Below are positions 24,417 through 35,470 of a stretch of 64,000 bases of DNA, piece after piece (within the stretch, counting starts at the first letter, position 1; the number at the start of each line of letters is the position of its first letter). The position numbers and the translations under genes are program-made. The stretch is from Liolophura sinensis (taxonomy: Eukaryota > Mollusca > Polyplacophora > Chitonida > Chitonidae): NCBI RefSeq assembly GCF_032854445.1, contig NC_088296.1:15489485-15553484 (forward strand), given 5' to 3'. The notes beneath the pieces were generated by a model. It was given only the letters and a program-made list of their open reading frames with translations, did no database searches and was not told the DNA's origin.

Positions 24417-24902
24417 CATGTAAGAAACACGATGCAGCTGTCAGTGAAATAAATTGTGTGTTTACAGACACGGCCGAAAAAGTGTTTGGTTATAAGAAAA
24501 CAGCAGAAAGAATTTCTCGAAAGTTAAATTCAAGTAAACTTTGGTTCAATGGCAAACTTTAAGAAGCACGTGTATGGAGTACAGTTCAACATAGCGCAAA
24601 AAGCAAATAGGAAGTAAAGAACCGATAAAACGTAGCTATCTTTGCAAAAAATGAGTGAAAGTTATAAAATTGAATATTGCTTAACCAAAAAGTCTCCATT
24701 GTATAGACACAACTGTGCACAGCGTATTGGTATTCTTAGTAAAAGTAATCCAAAGTCATATGTGGATCTCATAAACAACTTCATTAAAAGTAGTGCTGTA
24801 GACTACATAGACATCTCCAAATTTATCTGAATATTTTAGAACCTGAACGCGGAGTATCACTCAGCGATTGAGCTGACTAATGATTTGCTTGCCAGTGTCG
24901 AA

Positions 24903-25374
24903 AACTATGGAATAATGAAATTAACAGTCCTATAACAACGAAGGAAACTATTATCCCAATAAACTATGGAATAATGAAATTAACAGTCCTATAACAACGA
25001 AGGAAACTATTATCCCAATAAACTATGGAATAATGAAATTAACACTCCTATAACAACGAAGGAAACTATCATCCCAATAAACTATGGAATAATGAAATTA
25101 ACACTCCTATAACAACGAAGGAAACTATTATCCCAATAAACTATGGAATAATGAAATTAACAGTCCTATAACAACGAAGGAAACTATTATCCCAATAAAC
25201 TATGAAATAATGAAATTTACAGTCCTATAACAACGAAGGAAACTATTATCCCAATAAACTATGAAATAATGAAATTAACAGTCCTATAACAACGAAGGAA
25301 ACTATCATCCCAATAAACTATGGAATAATGAAATTAACACTCCTATAACAACGAAGGAAACTATCATCCCAATA
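24903..25374. repeat. 59-bp minisatellite, 8 copies, derived from LINE coding sequence
   Basis: aactatggaataatgaaatt begins at 24903, 24962, 25021, 25080, 25139, 25198, 25257 and 25316. Copies differ at only a few bases. The last unit runs in frame into the LINE motif KTKKAAGADRICY. Confidence 0.93.
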
Positions 25375-25424
25375 AACAATCTTAAAACTAAAAAGGCGGC
25401 AGGAGCAGACAGGATTTGTTATAT

Positions 25425-25690
25425 GATTTAAGGTGTATAGAATATAGGGTAAAACCAGAGCAGCAACGACAGTGTTATATCTGGCAAATGATCTCACGTA
25501 ACCGATTAAATACGGCGTCTTGTTAGTTTATCTCAATCAGGGTTTTATTCTTACTGTTCATGTAAATGCATAAATAGTAGCAAATTACACGCCTCCTAGC
25601 CCCTATGGCTTAAATAGAATTAGGTTAGAAAATATGCATTGATGTTAATAGCAATTTATTAGACGTCACTGGTCTAAAATTACTCAAACA
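25425..25690 (+). mobile_element. Dispersed element family C, full copy
   Basis: gaatatagggtaaaaccagag through ggtctaaaattactcaaac. It separates the LINE remnant from the RT remnant that follows. Confidence 0.78.
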
Positions 25691-26295
25691 ATATATCAAC
25701 AGGGTGTAGGTACTCCGATGAGTACAAATTGTGCCCCACTTTTGACCGACCTATACCTGTTCTCACGTGATTCCCAGTATATGCAGAAACTATTAAGCGG
25801 TAATCCTCTCTAGGCAAGATCTTTCTCATTCACTAAGCGGTATATTGATGATCTGCTAGCTTTAAGGAACCCCTATATAAAAAAACTATGACAGATACTT
25901 ACCCACCATCGCTGCATTTAAAGGAAACCACAGACTCTCCAGATGGTACTTTTTATCTGGACCTGCCTGGACAAAGATCAAAACGGTTATTTCTCTCGCA
26001 GACTTTACGACAAGAGGGATAGTTTAAATTTTGACACTGCAAATTATCCTTACTTGGATAGCAATATAGTGAAGGTTCCTGTATGTGTCGTGTACATATC
26101 TCGCCTGGTAGCATTTGTTAGATCCTGCGTGTTGTTTGGCGATTTCAATCAACGTCACAAGTTATTACCGCAAAAACTAGTGTGTCAAGGTTATTCCATC
26201 AAACGTTTAACACTGAGTACAGTAAGTAAATATGTGCACAGCGTCCAGAATCTCCCCGCCACGATCTGCTTTATGATTGTGTCTAATTCCGTTTA
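25690..26295 (+). pseudogene. Penelope-type reverse transcriptase remnant
   Basis: GVGTPMSTNCAPLLTDLYLF is followed by the active-site motif RYIDD at about 25838-25852, then PDGTFYLDL, YDKRDSLNFDTANYP, VYISRLVAFVRSC and QGYSIKRL, in the order known from RT proteins with RYIDD active sites. Stops and at least two frame changes break it. Assignment to Penelope-like elements rests on RYIDD and is tentative. Confidence 0.6.
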
Positions 26296-26317
26296 ACCCA
26301 GGGCTAGTGACTGGATA

Positions 26318-26665
26318 TTCATCATGAGTGAGTGAGTGAGTGAGTGCTTGGGGTTTAACGTCGTACTCAACAATTTTTCAGTCATATGACGACGAAGGAA
26401 TCTTAGGGTGCATGTACGTGTAATGTGCCTCCTTGTTGCAGGACGGATTTCCACCGCTCTTTTATTTAGTGCTGCTTCACTGAGACGAATTACCGAAAGC
26501 AAGTAAGCCGCCCCGCCCGAGCCATTATACTTATATCGTTGCACTATCCCCTTCATGCTGAACGCCAAGCGAGGAAGTTACAACTTCCTCTTTTAAAGTC
26601 TTACGTGTGACTCGATCAAGGATTGATCCTGGATCTACCTGTCCCGAAGCAGGTATATTCATCGT
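26318..26665 (-). mobile_element. SINE family B, near full length
   Basis: (gagt)n, gcttggggtttaacgtcgt, core aatttttcagtcatatgacg, body ggacggatttccaccgctc and a tRNA-like head with gatcaaggattgatcc. Confidence 0.8.
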
Positions 26666-27060
26666 GTTGAACTAGATGGCCACGTTGGATGTATGAACAG
26701 TCGCAATCAATGCGCTACTGAGGTATATATTTTTGTTATCGACAACTCATATTCTAGCATGGTAGATGATTTGAATACTGATTTCACTCAGTCGCCTAGA
26801 GCATACCTCCCGTCTTTTCAACGTCGGTGAAAAGTGTTAACAGCTTTTCTTTGCATGATTCCTTCCTATTTTTGTACTTTATATACTTTGTTAGTTAGGT
26901 GGTGGTTTGTCGTTTAGGTAACTGACCTTGCGATAATTGGCCTGGAACATCCTTATTGAACGCGCTGGTATACGAATGTTTGCTTGGATGCATAGATTTG
27001 ATGGAGTATGATGATTTGGGTCTTGGTACAAATTATAAAAAGTGATACAGATGGTAAATG
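26666..27060. other. Unassigned, probably retroelement debris
   Basis: Lies between two RT remnants; no motif recognised. Confidence 0.35.
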
Positions 27061-27069
27061 AGTAATCGA

Positions 27070-27595
27070 AAATATGCATGGTTTAATCAAATCTTGCGTT
27101 AAATCGGACGAAAATCTTAGGGATTATTTCGAATGCAAAAGTGTTTTCCGACAAGGCGAAAACTTGTGTCCTTTTTTTTTCAATTTACTTCAACGACATA
27201 GAAAATTATTTGCAAAGAGAAGAGAGTGGATTGGAACCGTAACTACTGCGGTCGAAAGTGAATTGGATATATACTTGAAATGACTTGTCCTTTTGCATGC
27301 TGGTGATAAAGTTCTCTTAGAAGTGTCAGCACAAAACCTACAATTATCGTTGTATACTTTTGCTAATTACTGTAGCACATCCAGACTTCAAGTTAACTTA
27401 ACGCGGATAAACCAAATGCATGATATTCTCCAAAATCAAAATTGTTCCACCTTTTCATTTATGGATGAAAGTCAGGAAATTGTTGACCAGTATACAAATC
27501 TTGGTGTTACATTTTATCGAACCAGCTATTTCTCTGCTACAAAAATACAATGCACGCGTAAATCATTAGATGAATTAGATATACAGCATTAAAAT
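27070..27595 (+). pseudogene. LINE reverse transcriptase remnant (middle and thumb)
   Basis: MHGLIKSCVKSDENLRDYFE and FRQGENLCPFFF match the GVRQG region. Then LLHAGDKVLL stands where the YADD active site belongs. LQLSLYTFANYCSTSRLQVN and VDQYTNLGVTF match the thumb. Frameshifts and the YADD-to-HAGD change show it is dead. It may be the continuation of the LINE at 23730, but a gap and different neighbours leave this open. Confidence 0.7.
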
Positions 27596-28250
27596 CGATT
27601 TTATATCAGTCGTTAAACATAGTATCAAACATGTCCATGTTAATGCTGGACTAACTTCACATAAGGTAGAAAATTCTGTTACCCTCAATATTGTTCCTAA
27701 ACTTAAGAGCAAACATTAGAAAGATTATCATCTTTATGAAGATTATGATGCTTACTCATGCGAAACCATTAACGACATAAAAAAAAGCACTCATAACAAA
27801 GATGTGCAGTTCCACCCGTCTCATTAAAACCACACGTGGAAAGTTTTTTCTACACAGTGCTACGTTACAAAGAAGTTTGTATTTACAGTTCAAAGTTGCC
27901 GTCACGATTTTATTTCATATACAGATCGGCTATATTTGTCCCAAAAAAGGATGCGGTCATGGGACTATACGCCTACGCGCAGGAGAAAGTGTGTAAGGGT
28001 AAAAATCAAGTTCTCCCAAACTATGTGACACTTGTATAGGAAAACATGTGCATTGTAGCTCTTCAGGGTGAGAGGATGGAAAGTGGTTATCAGGTTGAGT
28101 GATCATGAATGGATGAAAAGTTATGGTTTAGTTTTGGTATCGCTGAAAAGAATTTTTAGTTGAGGTCTGTGAACTTACAGCCTGTCACTGATCCTTGCAA
28201 CTTTAGAACTTGTAATCCGGCTTCGCTATCTCTCTACAAGTTACAGGTTT
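27596..28250. other. Unassigned, possible retroelement 3' debris
   Basis: Short frames only, no motif recognised. Confidence 0.3.
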
Positions 28251-28254
28251 CTAT

Positions 28255-28440
28255 TCATTTTTATTTATTTATTTGACTGCTGTTTAACACCATAAACAAG
28301 GGGGTTTCACGTTTACCACGGCGGCAAACACTATGATAAGAGGAAACCGGGCTGGGCTGCTACCAGACCTTTCCGGGGAGAAATCCAGCAAGAGGCGCGC
28401 TTAACCACATTAGTGAAAAGCTGCTGAGTCTGAGATAAAC
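28255..28440 (-). mobile_element. SINE family A, diverged
   Basis: tttatttatttgactgctgttt tail, then cacggcggcaaacactatg and gaggaaaccgggc. Head degraded. Confidence 0.65.
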
Positions 28441-28454
28441 TTCAAAAAATAATC

Positions 28455-28640
28455 TGCTAATTTTAACAGAAAAGTGTATTGTGTTTTTATAACACGATGC
28501 ACATATGATATTCAACATAATATACTGTTAGTCTAATGCAGTCCGTATGTTGAATTAATAGAATATAGAATAGTTTGCTGCAATGACCCAATACATACTG
28601 GCATCACCCAGACAACAGATTTTTAGCATATATCATAATA
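28455..28640. mobile_element. TIR element family D copy
   Basis: ctaattttaacagaaaagtg and catactggcatcacccagac-aacagattttta match the ends and interior of family D. Confidence 0.65.
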
Positions 28641-29735
28641 AAGCGCCCGGATGTCCCTCAGTTAGAAAGGCATATGAGACATAAAGTAATAGTACAGTCT
28701 TCGGGATATATCATGTGGCTTAATATATAAAAGTACAAAAAGCCTCTCAATTTTTCTCCTTTGGGCATAGAAATATCTTTAAACTACAAGTTTCCTAAGG
28801 GCCCTTCCGTCAATCCGGAAATTAAGTTACGCTTTACTTATGTTAGATTTATTTAAGCGTGGCCAAATCTGTAGGTTTAACCCCGGAATTCTATTTTCTG
28901 TGTCAGCCAATCAACGTTGATTTTATATCTCTTTGGCAGAAACTGTACGAGTGTAGTCATTATCACGTAGGCCTATGGTGCAAGTCTTACTCATCCATCT
29001 GTACACTGATACATATTCCACGATTGTTTTGAGCAAGGGAATTTGGGGCCTGTTCCACACAGCCGTTTCTGTCAAAATTTGAAATACGATGTCAAACCTT
29101 ATTTGGGGTTTTATAAATTAAAATTGTGCACCCCTCATCAATGTTATCTTAGGACAAATGTGTCCAAATTTCAACTTCCAGTACCAAAGAATCAGGCATC
29201 GTTCCGAACTTTTAAATTTTGACTTAAGTCAGAAAGGGCTTTATGAAATCGACCCCTAAACGTTATAATCCGTCTTTAGTACCTTTGACACTTCCCGTTT
29301 TACTGTGTAATCAATTCCTTGTCAGAAAATTGGACATTTTATTTCTTACTTTCTGTAAGAGGGGAATTTCATGTTTGATCTGTTTTGTCTCTAAAGGTAA
29401 AAAAAAGTCCTACTGTTTCAAGTTACCTGTGAAAAATGTTAGGCAACTTTTGTTGACATAATTTATCGATCACGTGTGTTACCGCATTCCGGAGATACAA
29501 ATGACACCCCTTTCTCTTTCAGGAACTTCTTAGCTTCAAAAACGTTCAACTCCTCAGTTTTCTTCATCATTTGTTTACTTTAAAAAAACGACTCCGTGTG
29601 AAACTTTCCTCAAACGCTCATGTTATAGTAATTGTTATTAAAATTGATTGCCGAACACATTTGACAGAGTATGTGATTCATGCTAATAATAATTGTTTTT
29701 TACCTTTAGCTACAAAACAGTTCCAACTCAAAACT
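28641..29735. other. Intergenic, nothing recognised
   Basis: AT-rich, no supported gene. Confidence 0.35.
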
Positions 29736-29739
29736 CCCC

Positions 29740-29990
29740 TATTGGTATTTGACGCTATAGTCAAGAATTTCTCAGTTATATGATGTTGGTGTTCAGCTTA
29801 AGGCCGGGGGGGGAGGGGAGGGGGCGGGGATGGTAATGCCTTGATAGGCTAAACCACCGACCTTCACCAGTTACCTGACAAACTTAAACTGACTTAAAGC
29901 TGCATTCAACCTGTGATAGCCGGGATTCGAACCTGTGACCTTATTAGTCACAGGTTCGAGGACAACCCGTTGCGGTGAGAGCAAGGCTTA
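29740..29990 (-). mobile_element. Diverged tRNA-headed SINE
   Basis: Core-like ctatagtcaagaatttctcag, then reverse B-box-like gggattcgaacctgtgacc. The last part repeats as an inverted gtcacaggttcgag. A related body is at 41800-42000. Confidence 0.5.
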
Positions 29991-30039
29991 GCTTATTTAT
30001 CCCAGCACGACGGCCTGGGGAATATTACGTTTCCCCTTC

Positions 30040-30167
30040 TATATAAAAAATGTGGATGGTCGTTGGTTTGCTCCGTGCTCTGTCCGATTTCCTCCCACTA
30101 TAATGCTAATCGCCGTCGTACACGTGAAGCAATCTTGAGTACGGCGTAAAACACCAATCAAATCAAA
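30040..30167 (+). mobile_element. SINE family A 3' fragment
   Basis: tcctcccactataatgctaat through gagtacggcgtaaaacacc. Its tail abuts the tail of the next copy. Confidence 0.75.
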
Positions 30168-30410
30168 CATTTATTTATTTATTTGATAGGTGTTTTACGC
30201 CGTACTCAAGAATATTTCACTTATACGACGGCAGACAGCATTATGGTGGGAGGAAACCGGGCAGAGCAGGGGGGGGGGGACCCACGACCATCCACAGGTT
30301 GCTGGGAGACCTTCCCACTTACGACCGGAGAGTAAGCCAGCATTAGTGAGAGACTCCTGGTTCCTTACGCTGTGTTAGCCCGCTAACCAACTGAGCCACG
30401 GAGGCCCCCT
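30168..30410 (-). mobile_element. SINE family A, full length
   Basis: Tail ttatttatttgataggtg, core, body and tRNA-like head gctaaccaactgagccacgg are all present on the minus strand. Confidence 0.88.
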
Positions 30411-30689
30411 TTTTATGAGTAACGTGCACTGAGGTACTCAAAATAGAAATTTCGTAAAATTCCAACATTGTCCATACTTATTACGTATTCTAATTTATTC
30501 CGAATCTGCACGTGTTTGAGAGGACTAGACATTATTCATCTACAGCTGCGTGTTAGGTGTTGAATAAGACAAGATTTCTCTCTTCAATAACTATCAGTCT
30601 GAATGTCACGGATAAGAATAAGTGTATAAGTGTATGAAAACGTGGCGTCTATGACACATCATTCTATGGGTAAGACGTGGCCTCAGACC

Positions 30690-31000
30690 CCGCATAATTT
30701 CCCGTAAGGGACAATGTTAAACAAACATTCCGTTGCCAATACGCTTTGGGGCTTTGGGGTTTACCTGGCCAAGTCTAAGAGAAAGCAGCCATCAAACATA
30801 ATTTGACCGTCAAAATCTGGATCTTTCTGTCCCCCCCTAGCAACTTCAACCTCATCACCACCCGTCTCCTTGCGTCCTGTCGTCCAGAATTTCAAACTTT
30901 CGTCGTTAAAACTCATACCTTCTCAAAGTTTAGACAATTTCCTTTATTTTGATACCAAGCATGCCAAGCGTAGCCCAAAAATGACAGTGCTGACAGTGTA
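30690..31000 (+). repeat. Dispersed repeat family E
   Basis: aatttgaccgtcaaaatctgg, ttcaaactttcgtcgttaaaa and gataccaagcatgcc recur inverted at 35090-35470 and in part at 56000-56110. Confidence 0.75.
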
Positions 31001-31106
31001 CTGATTCCATGTGGGGTGATTGCGGCTTGTTGTCATGCATGGTTACAAAGCTTTCATATCTTTAGGAACATGTTAGGCATACAAACTTACGCATGCGCCC
31101 CATAAT

Positions 31107-31383
31107 CTTATTTATTTATTTATTTATTTGATTGGTGTTTTACGCGGTACTCAAGAATATTTCACTTATACGACGGCGGTCAGCATTATGGTGGGTGGAA
31201 ACCGGGCACAGCCCGTGGCAAACCCACGACCACCTGCAGGTTGCTGGAAGACCTTCCCCACGTACGGCCGGAGAGGAAGCCAGCACGAGCTGGACTTGAA
31301 CTCACAGCGACCACATTGGTGAGAGACTCCTGGGTCATCACGCTGGGCTAGCGCGCTAACCAACTGAGCCACGGAGACCCCCA
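31107..31383 (-). mobile_element. SINE family A, full length
   Basis: Clean copy: (tttat)n tail, gtactcaagaatatttcac, ccgtggcaaacccacgacc, gctggacttgaactcacagc, head gcgctaaccaactgagccac. Confidence 0.9.
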
Positions 31384-31526
31384 TAACCTGTTAACTTTCA
31401 GAATTGCAATCCTAAAACGCCACTGTATCAACCTTTAGCCTATAATGTAACGATTGGTCACCATATTTTCATTATTATCATCATTTTCATCAGTAGTAAT
31501 TTCCAACATTGTTGTATGATAACGAA

Positions 31527-31531
31527 ATTGT

Positions 31532-31566
<35 letters not shown>

Positions 31567-31568
31567 TC
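31527..31568. repeat. (TTTA)n microsatellite
   Basis: About nine TTTA units at the edge of a SINE-like sequence. Confidence 0.9.
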
Positions 31569-31684
31569 TGACTGGGGTATTACGCCGCACTCATGCAAAA
31601 ACATTTCACTCATTACCACGCTACAGTGTCTAATAGTGTGTGGAATAGGCTACCATTTTTGGATTGTATGATCTTCAGACTCGC

Positions 31685-31995
31685 TTCAGTGCATGTTTGT
31701 ATGCTTGGGGTTTTTCGCCGTACACTTTTTCAGCCACACCACCACGATAAACCATTAGGTGAGTGTACATATATTGTGTTCTCTAGTGTGATGGCGGGTC
31801 CACCACTGACGAATCATGCCGAGGACACCAGACATGGCACCCCGCCCAGTCACTTTATACTGACACCCGGTCAACCAGCTCGGTTTCCTTGCTCTAACTC
31901 ATCGGCGATGAGCTGCATCGTTAACTCGCTTGGCTGCCTCGCTGCCTCACTGCCTCGCCCTCGCGAGGTTTGCTATTGGTATAAATGGTAAGAAA
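31685..31995 (-). mobile_element. SINE family B2
   Basis: gcttggggtttttcgccgtac, gccgaggacaccagacatgg, cactttatactgacacccgg and ctgcctcgctgcctc, as in the other B2 copies. Confidence 0.7.
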
Positions 31996-32130
31996 GATTA
32001 CGTCAAGTATAAAAGTGGCAAAGGCCTCTCCCAAACTGTGCAACATACTGTACACCTCGCTGTGAGATCCGCACAGGCCGTATGTGGGAAGGCGCTAACC
32101 GGCTGAGCCACGGAGCCCCCCCCCCCCCCC

Positions 32131-32406
32131 GTGTAAGATAATAAACAATTTAAAACTTATAACAATGTATGTTCCTGTGTAAGATAATAAACAGTTTAAA
32201 ACTTATAACAATGTATGTTCCTGTGTAAGATAATAAACAGTTTAAAACTTATAACAATGTATGTTCCTGTGTAAGATAATAAACAGTTTAAAACTTATAA
32301 CAATGTATGTTCCTGTGTAAGATAATAAACAGTTTAAAACTTATAACAATGTATGTTCCTGTGTAAGATAATAAACAGTTTAAAACTAATAACAATGTAT
32401 GTTCCT
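32131..32406. repeat. 46-bp tandem repeat, 6 near-identical copies
   Basis: gtgtaagataataaacagtt starts at 32131, 32177, 32223, 32269, 32315 and 32361. Only two substitutions are visible. It directly follows a poly-C tract (32116-32130) at a SINE head. Confidence 0.95.
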
Positions 32407-33250
32407 GTGTTATATATCACTGTCTAAAGTGATCTCACCTCAGCAGACAAACCTTATGTGACCAGGTGGCCAAAATGATTGTGTAGAGTTATCTCCCCTT
32501 TTTAGCTCACTTTGCGTGGAAGATAGAGATGCTGAAGTGGCATAGCTCAGCGATGCAGATTGCTGTTTGAAGGTTTGAGGTTTTGTTATTTTCTTAATGT
32601 TTCCAGTTTTTCTAGCTCTAAACACCATTGTGGTATTTGAAAGGAACTGTTAATAGTGCGAGCTATTATCGGATTGCATTGACAAAGTGTAGTGAGAGAA
32701 AGCGATAATGTAGTTCGGACCTTGATCGCTGCTGTAGAAGTGTTGTAAAAAGCGGGAAATTTTGTAAGAAATGCGTAGATCAAAAAATGGGTGTAACTGT
32801 ATATATTAGCATGAGCTGAACACGTTATAGTATATTACTGACAAGGAAATATTTGTTAAATTTACAGCTGGTCTAGACCTGCTGGGGTGGGGGGGAATGT
32901 TCTAACATGCTATTGTTGCTGTGGCTGTAGGGAATCTGCACGCTGCCAGTAGTCAACACACTGTATTTGCTTTATTGTAATAGGGTAATAGTGAATTAAA
33001 CCTTTCTTGATTTGGTGACTTTAATGCTATTGCCGGTTGTACTAGTTTTGCTGTAAACAGGGAACTAGTCGTATATAGTTTTATGTAATTTTACTTAGTA
33101 CACTGTGAAAAACCGTTACACTGTAAAAATGTGTGACACTGAGATGTCACGAAGATGACATTTTTGTTCTCTAATAGCTGTAACCAGCATTGTTCTGCTT
33201 GCCTTTGATGCTTTGATTAGTCTACAAGATGAGCAGTGAGGTAAGTTTGC
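32407..33250. other. Intergenic, nothing recognised
   Basis: No supported gene. AT-rich with short frames only. Confidence 0.35.
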
Positions 33251-33253
33251 TAG

Positions 33254-33513
33254 AGGGGCCTCCGTGGCTCAGTTGGTTAGCGCGCTAGCGCATCCTTATG
33301 GCCCAGGAGCCTCTCACCAATGCGGTCGCTGTGAGTTCAAGTCCAGCTCATGCTGGCTTCCTCTCCGGCCGTACGTGGGAAGGTCTGGCAACAACCTGCG
33401 GATGGTCATGGGTTTCCCCCGGCTTCCACCCACCATACTGCTGGCCGCCGTCGTAGAAGTGAAATATTCTTGAGTACGGCGTAAAACACCAAATAAATAA
33501 ATAAATAAATACG
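33254..33513 (+). mobile_element. SINE family A, full length, reference copy
   Basis: Head ggggcctccgtggctcagtt, with A-box-like tggctcagttgg and B-box-like gagttcaagtcc. Then body ctccggccgtacgtgggaag, core gtgaaatattcttgagtac and an (aaat)n tail. It shows the pol III promoter layout of a tRNA-derived SINE. Confidence 0.92.
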
Positions 33514-34465
33514 TTTGCTAGTATTTGATGATTATTTCCAATTAAGAGACTAAATGTAAAATTCAATATATTGCATAATGATGCATTTATGGTTAACATG
33601 TGTACATGTTCATTTCTCCGAGCCAAGAGTATGTATACTCAAAAGGATTTCGCTGTAATTCAGATGTGTGTGTAGTGTTCGTGAGATACTGGTGTAGTAT
33701 AGCATTTGGATAGTGCAGATAGTTAAACTGTTGTTGAACCCTCGATGTTTCAGTGAGGACCCCTGTGTCTTAGTGAACCCCGTTCGGTTAGAAAGTTTGG
33801 AAGTTATGGGTCACCATATTGATCCATGTATATAGTGTTGGTTATTACCTAATGTAGATTACAGTTAGTTTTGATGGGTATTTAGTTGTTCTCATTATTG
33901 ACAGAGTACCATATGCGTTTCATTTCATTAATGGTTTGCAGCAGTGTATCTGCAAATATTTTCTTTTGGTAGTAATTTTTTTACCTGATATAAATGTAAT
34001 TTTGGAGTTAATAGTTATTTCATTAAAAGCTGATACTGCAGGGCAGCACTAAAGTGCAGGGTTTAATGATATTTTGAGATGTGACACCAGTAAACTCGTG
34101 GCAGTGAGGTTATACGTGAATTAAGTTTCTGATAGTCCTTGTCATTCGTTCTACAGTATACAAAAATACTGCGCAATAATGTATGTGAATGGGTTTTTTT
34201 TTTCCGTAACCACTGTGTTGTACTCAGGTGATTGACTTAGTGTGATCAATTGCTTTTAGTAGCTCCCGATAAAGTTGTATTGATACATTGCGTATACTGA
34301 TAGATACTGAGTTCTAGGTGCAGTGTTTTTGCAGAGATCTAATTAAATTGTTCTGTCACTATACAGGCTCCACCCCTGGTCACTTTCCCATATTTCACTG
34401 CCACTGAATAAACTTGACCATGTACAGCAGCCATGATGATGTTTTTATTATTTGGTAAAAATTTC
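33514..34465. other. Intergenic, nothing recognised
   Basis: No supported gene or repeat. Confidence 0.35.
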
Positions 34466-34469
34466 TTGT

Positions 34470-34752
34470 GTTGTTCATTTGCTTAATAACGCTCTCTTGT
34501 CGGTCTTGTCAAGCTGTTGTATGTTTCATGTATTATTTTTTTTTTTTGCTTAATCAACAATGTAACGCTCTCTTGTCGGTCTTGTCAATCCGTTGCATGT
34601 TTCATCTATTGTTCATTTGCTTAATCAACAATGTAACGCTCTCTTGTCGGTCTTGTCAATCCGTTGTATGTTTCATCTATTGTTCATTTGCTTAATCAAA
34701 AATGTAACGCTCTCTTGTCGGTATTGTCAATCCGTTGTATGTTACATCTATA
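34470..34752. repeat. 71-bp tandem repeat, about 4 copies
   Basis: aatgtaacgctctcttgtcgg starts at 34559, 34630 and 34701, with a truncated copy near 34488. Confidence 0.92.
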
Positions 34753-35089
34753 TGTTGAAATGAACAACTTAGCCCCCTCTTTAAATACTTGCTTCTGTCG
34801 CCAGTTGATCATTATTCTTGATAACGACATTAATACCGATATCGAAACGTCGCGCACTGAATAAACAGAAGTTGTGATCCATACATGTGCTATGTTATCC
34901 AACTCAACTTCTAAATGCCATTGAAAGAAGTGATACAGCACTGGCTGGGGGTGGGACAAGAAGCCGGATTTTACCGGATGCGTGTGACTATTTGCCATCC
35001 ATCGGGCAGTCGGACACAGACCCCCATTACAACTTCCGTTTTTCGGTAGGGACGATTGTAGTTCTGTGAGTTTTAGGGTATAAAGTCTT

Positions 35090-35470
35090 TTTTTGCTCCC
35101 AGGCGTCCATTTTTGGTGCACAGGTGCATGCTTGGTATTAAAATGCTGGAAACTGTCTAAACTTTGAGGAGGTATGAGCTTTATTGATGAAAGTTTGAAA
35201 TTCTGGGTGAGAGGACACAAGGTGTGAGGTAGTGATGAGGCTGCGAGTGACGTCCCCTTTGCGTTGCTTGGCACGCCTCATAGCTGCCGGCATGGAAAGG
35301 TCCAGATTTTGACGGTCAACCTATGTCAAGATTTTTATGGCTTCTTTCTCACAGGCTGGGCCAGGTATTGCACCAAAGCTTATTAGCCACGGAATGTTTG
35401 GGACTGAGCTACAGCGCTAGACGTTAACATTGTCGCTTATGGAAAGTTAATGGGGGTCCGCGGCCAGACG
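35090..35470 (-). repeat. Dispersed repeat family E, inverted copy
   Basis: catgcttggtattaaaatgc, gaaagtttgaaattctggg and ccagattttgacggtcaac are the reverse complement of the 30690 copy. Confidence 0.75.

Larger units (their letters stand above)
23730..25425 (+). pseudogene. Decayed LINE: endonuclease C-end, linker and start of reverse transcriptase
   Basis: Fragments in one direction read like a non-LTR element. SDKHCPMTVIFDIKR resembles the endonuclease end. WDNEKAGGYLQS, LWFNGKL and LSKSNPKSYVDLINNFIKS resemble the endonuclease-RT linker. SPITTKETII and KTKKAAGADRICY resemble the first RT motif. Two SINEs (24170-24275, 24341-24416) and a 59-bp tandem array (24903-25374) interrupt it, along with stops and frame breaks. 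It is not functional. The clade is unresolved (RTE/Jockey/CR1-like). Confidence 0.65.

Noticed and set aside
24341-24562. Frame starting in ISLIRR/LIGVLRRTQEYFTY-type sequence as a protein family
   Set aside because: The recurring peptide LIGVLRRTQEYFTYTTA is just family A SINE translated; it appears in many unrelated short frames.
32131-32406. CRISPR-like array
   Set aside because: Direct tandem repeat without variable spacers, in animal DNA.
34696-35274. 192-residue minus-strand frame as a gene
   Set aside because: Spans the 71-bp tandem repeat and the family E dispersed repeat. No domain and no splice context were found; it could be part of an old element.
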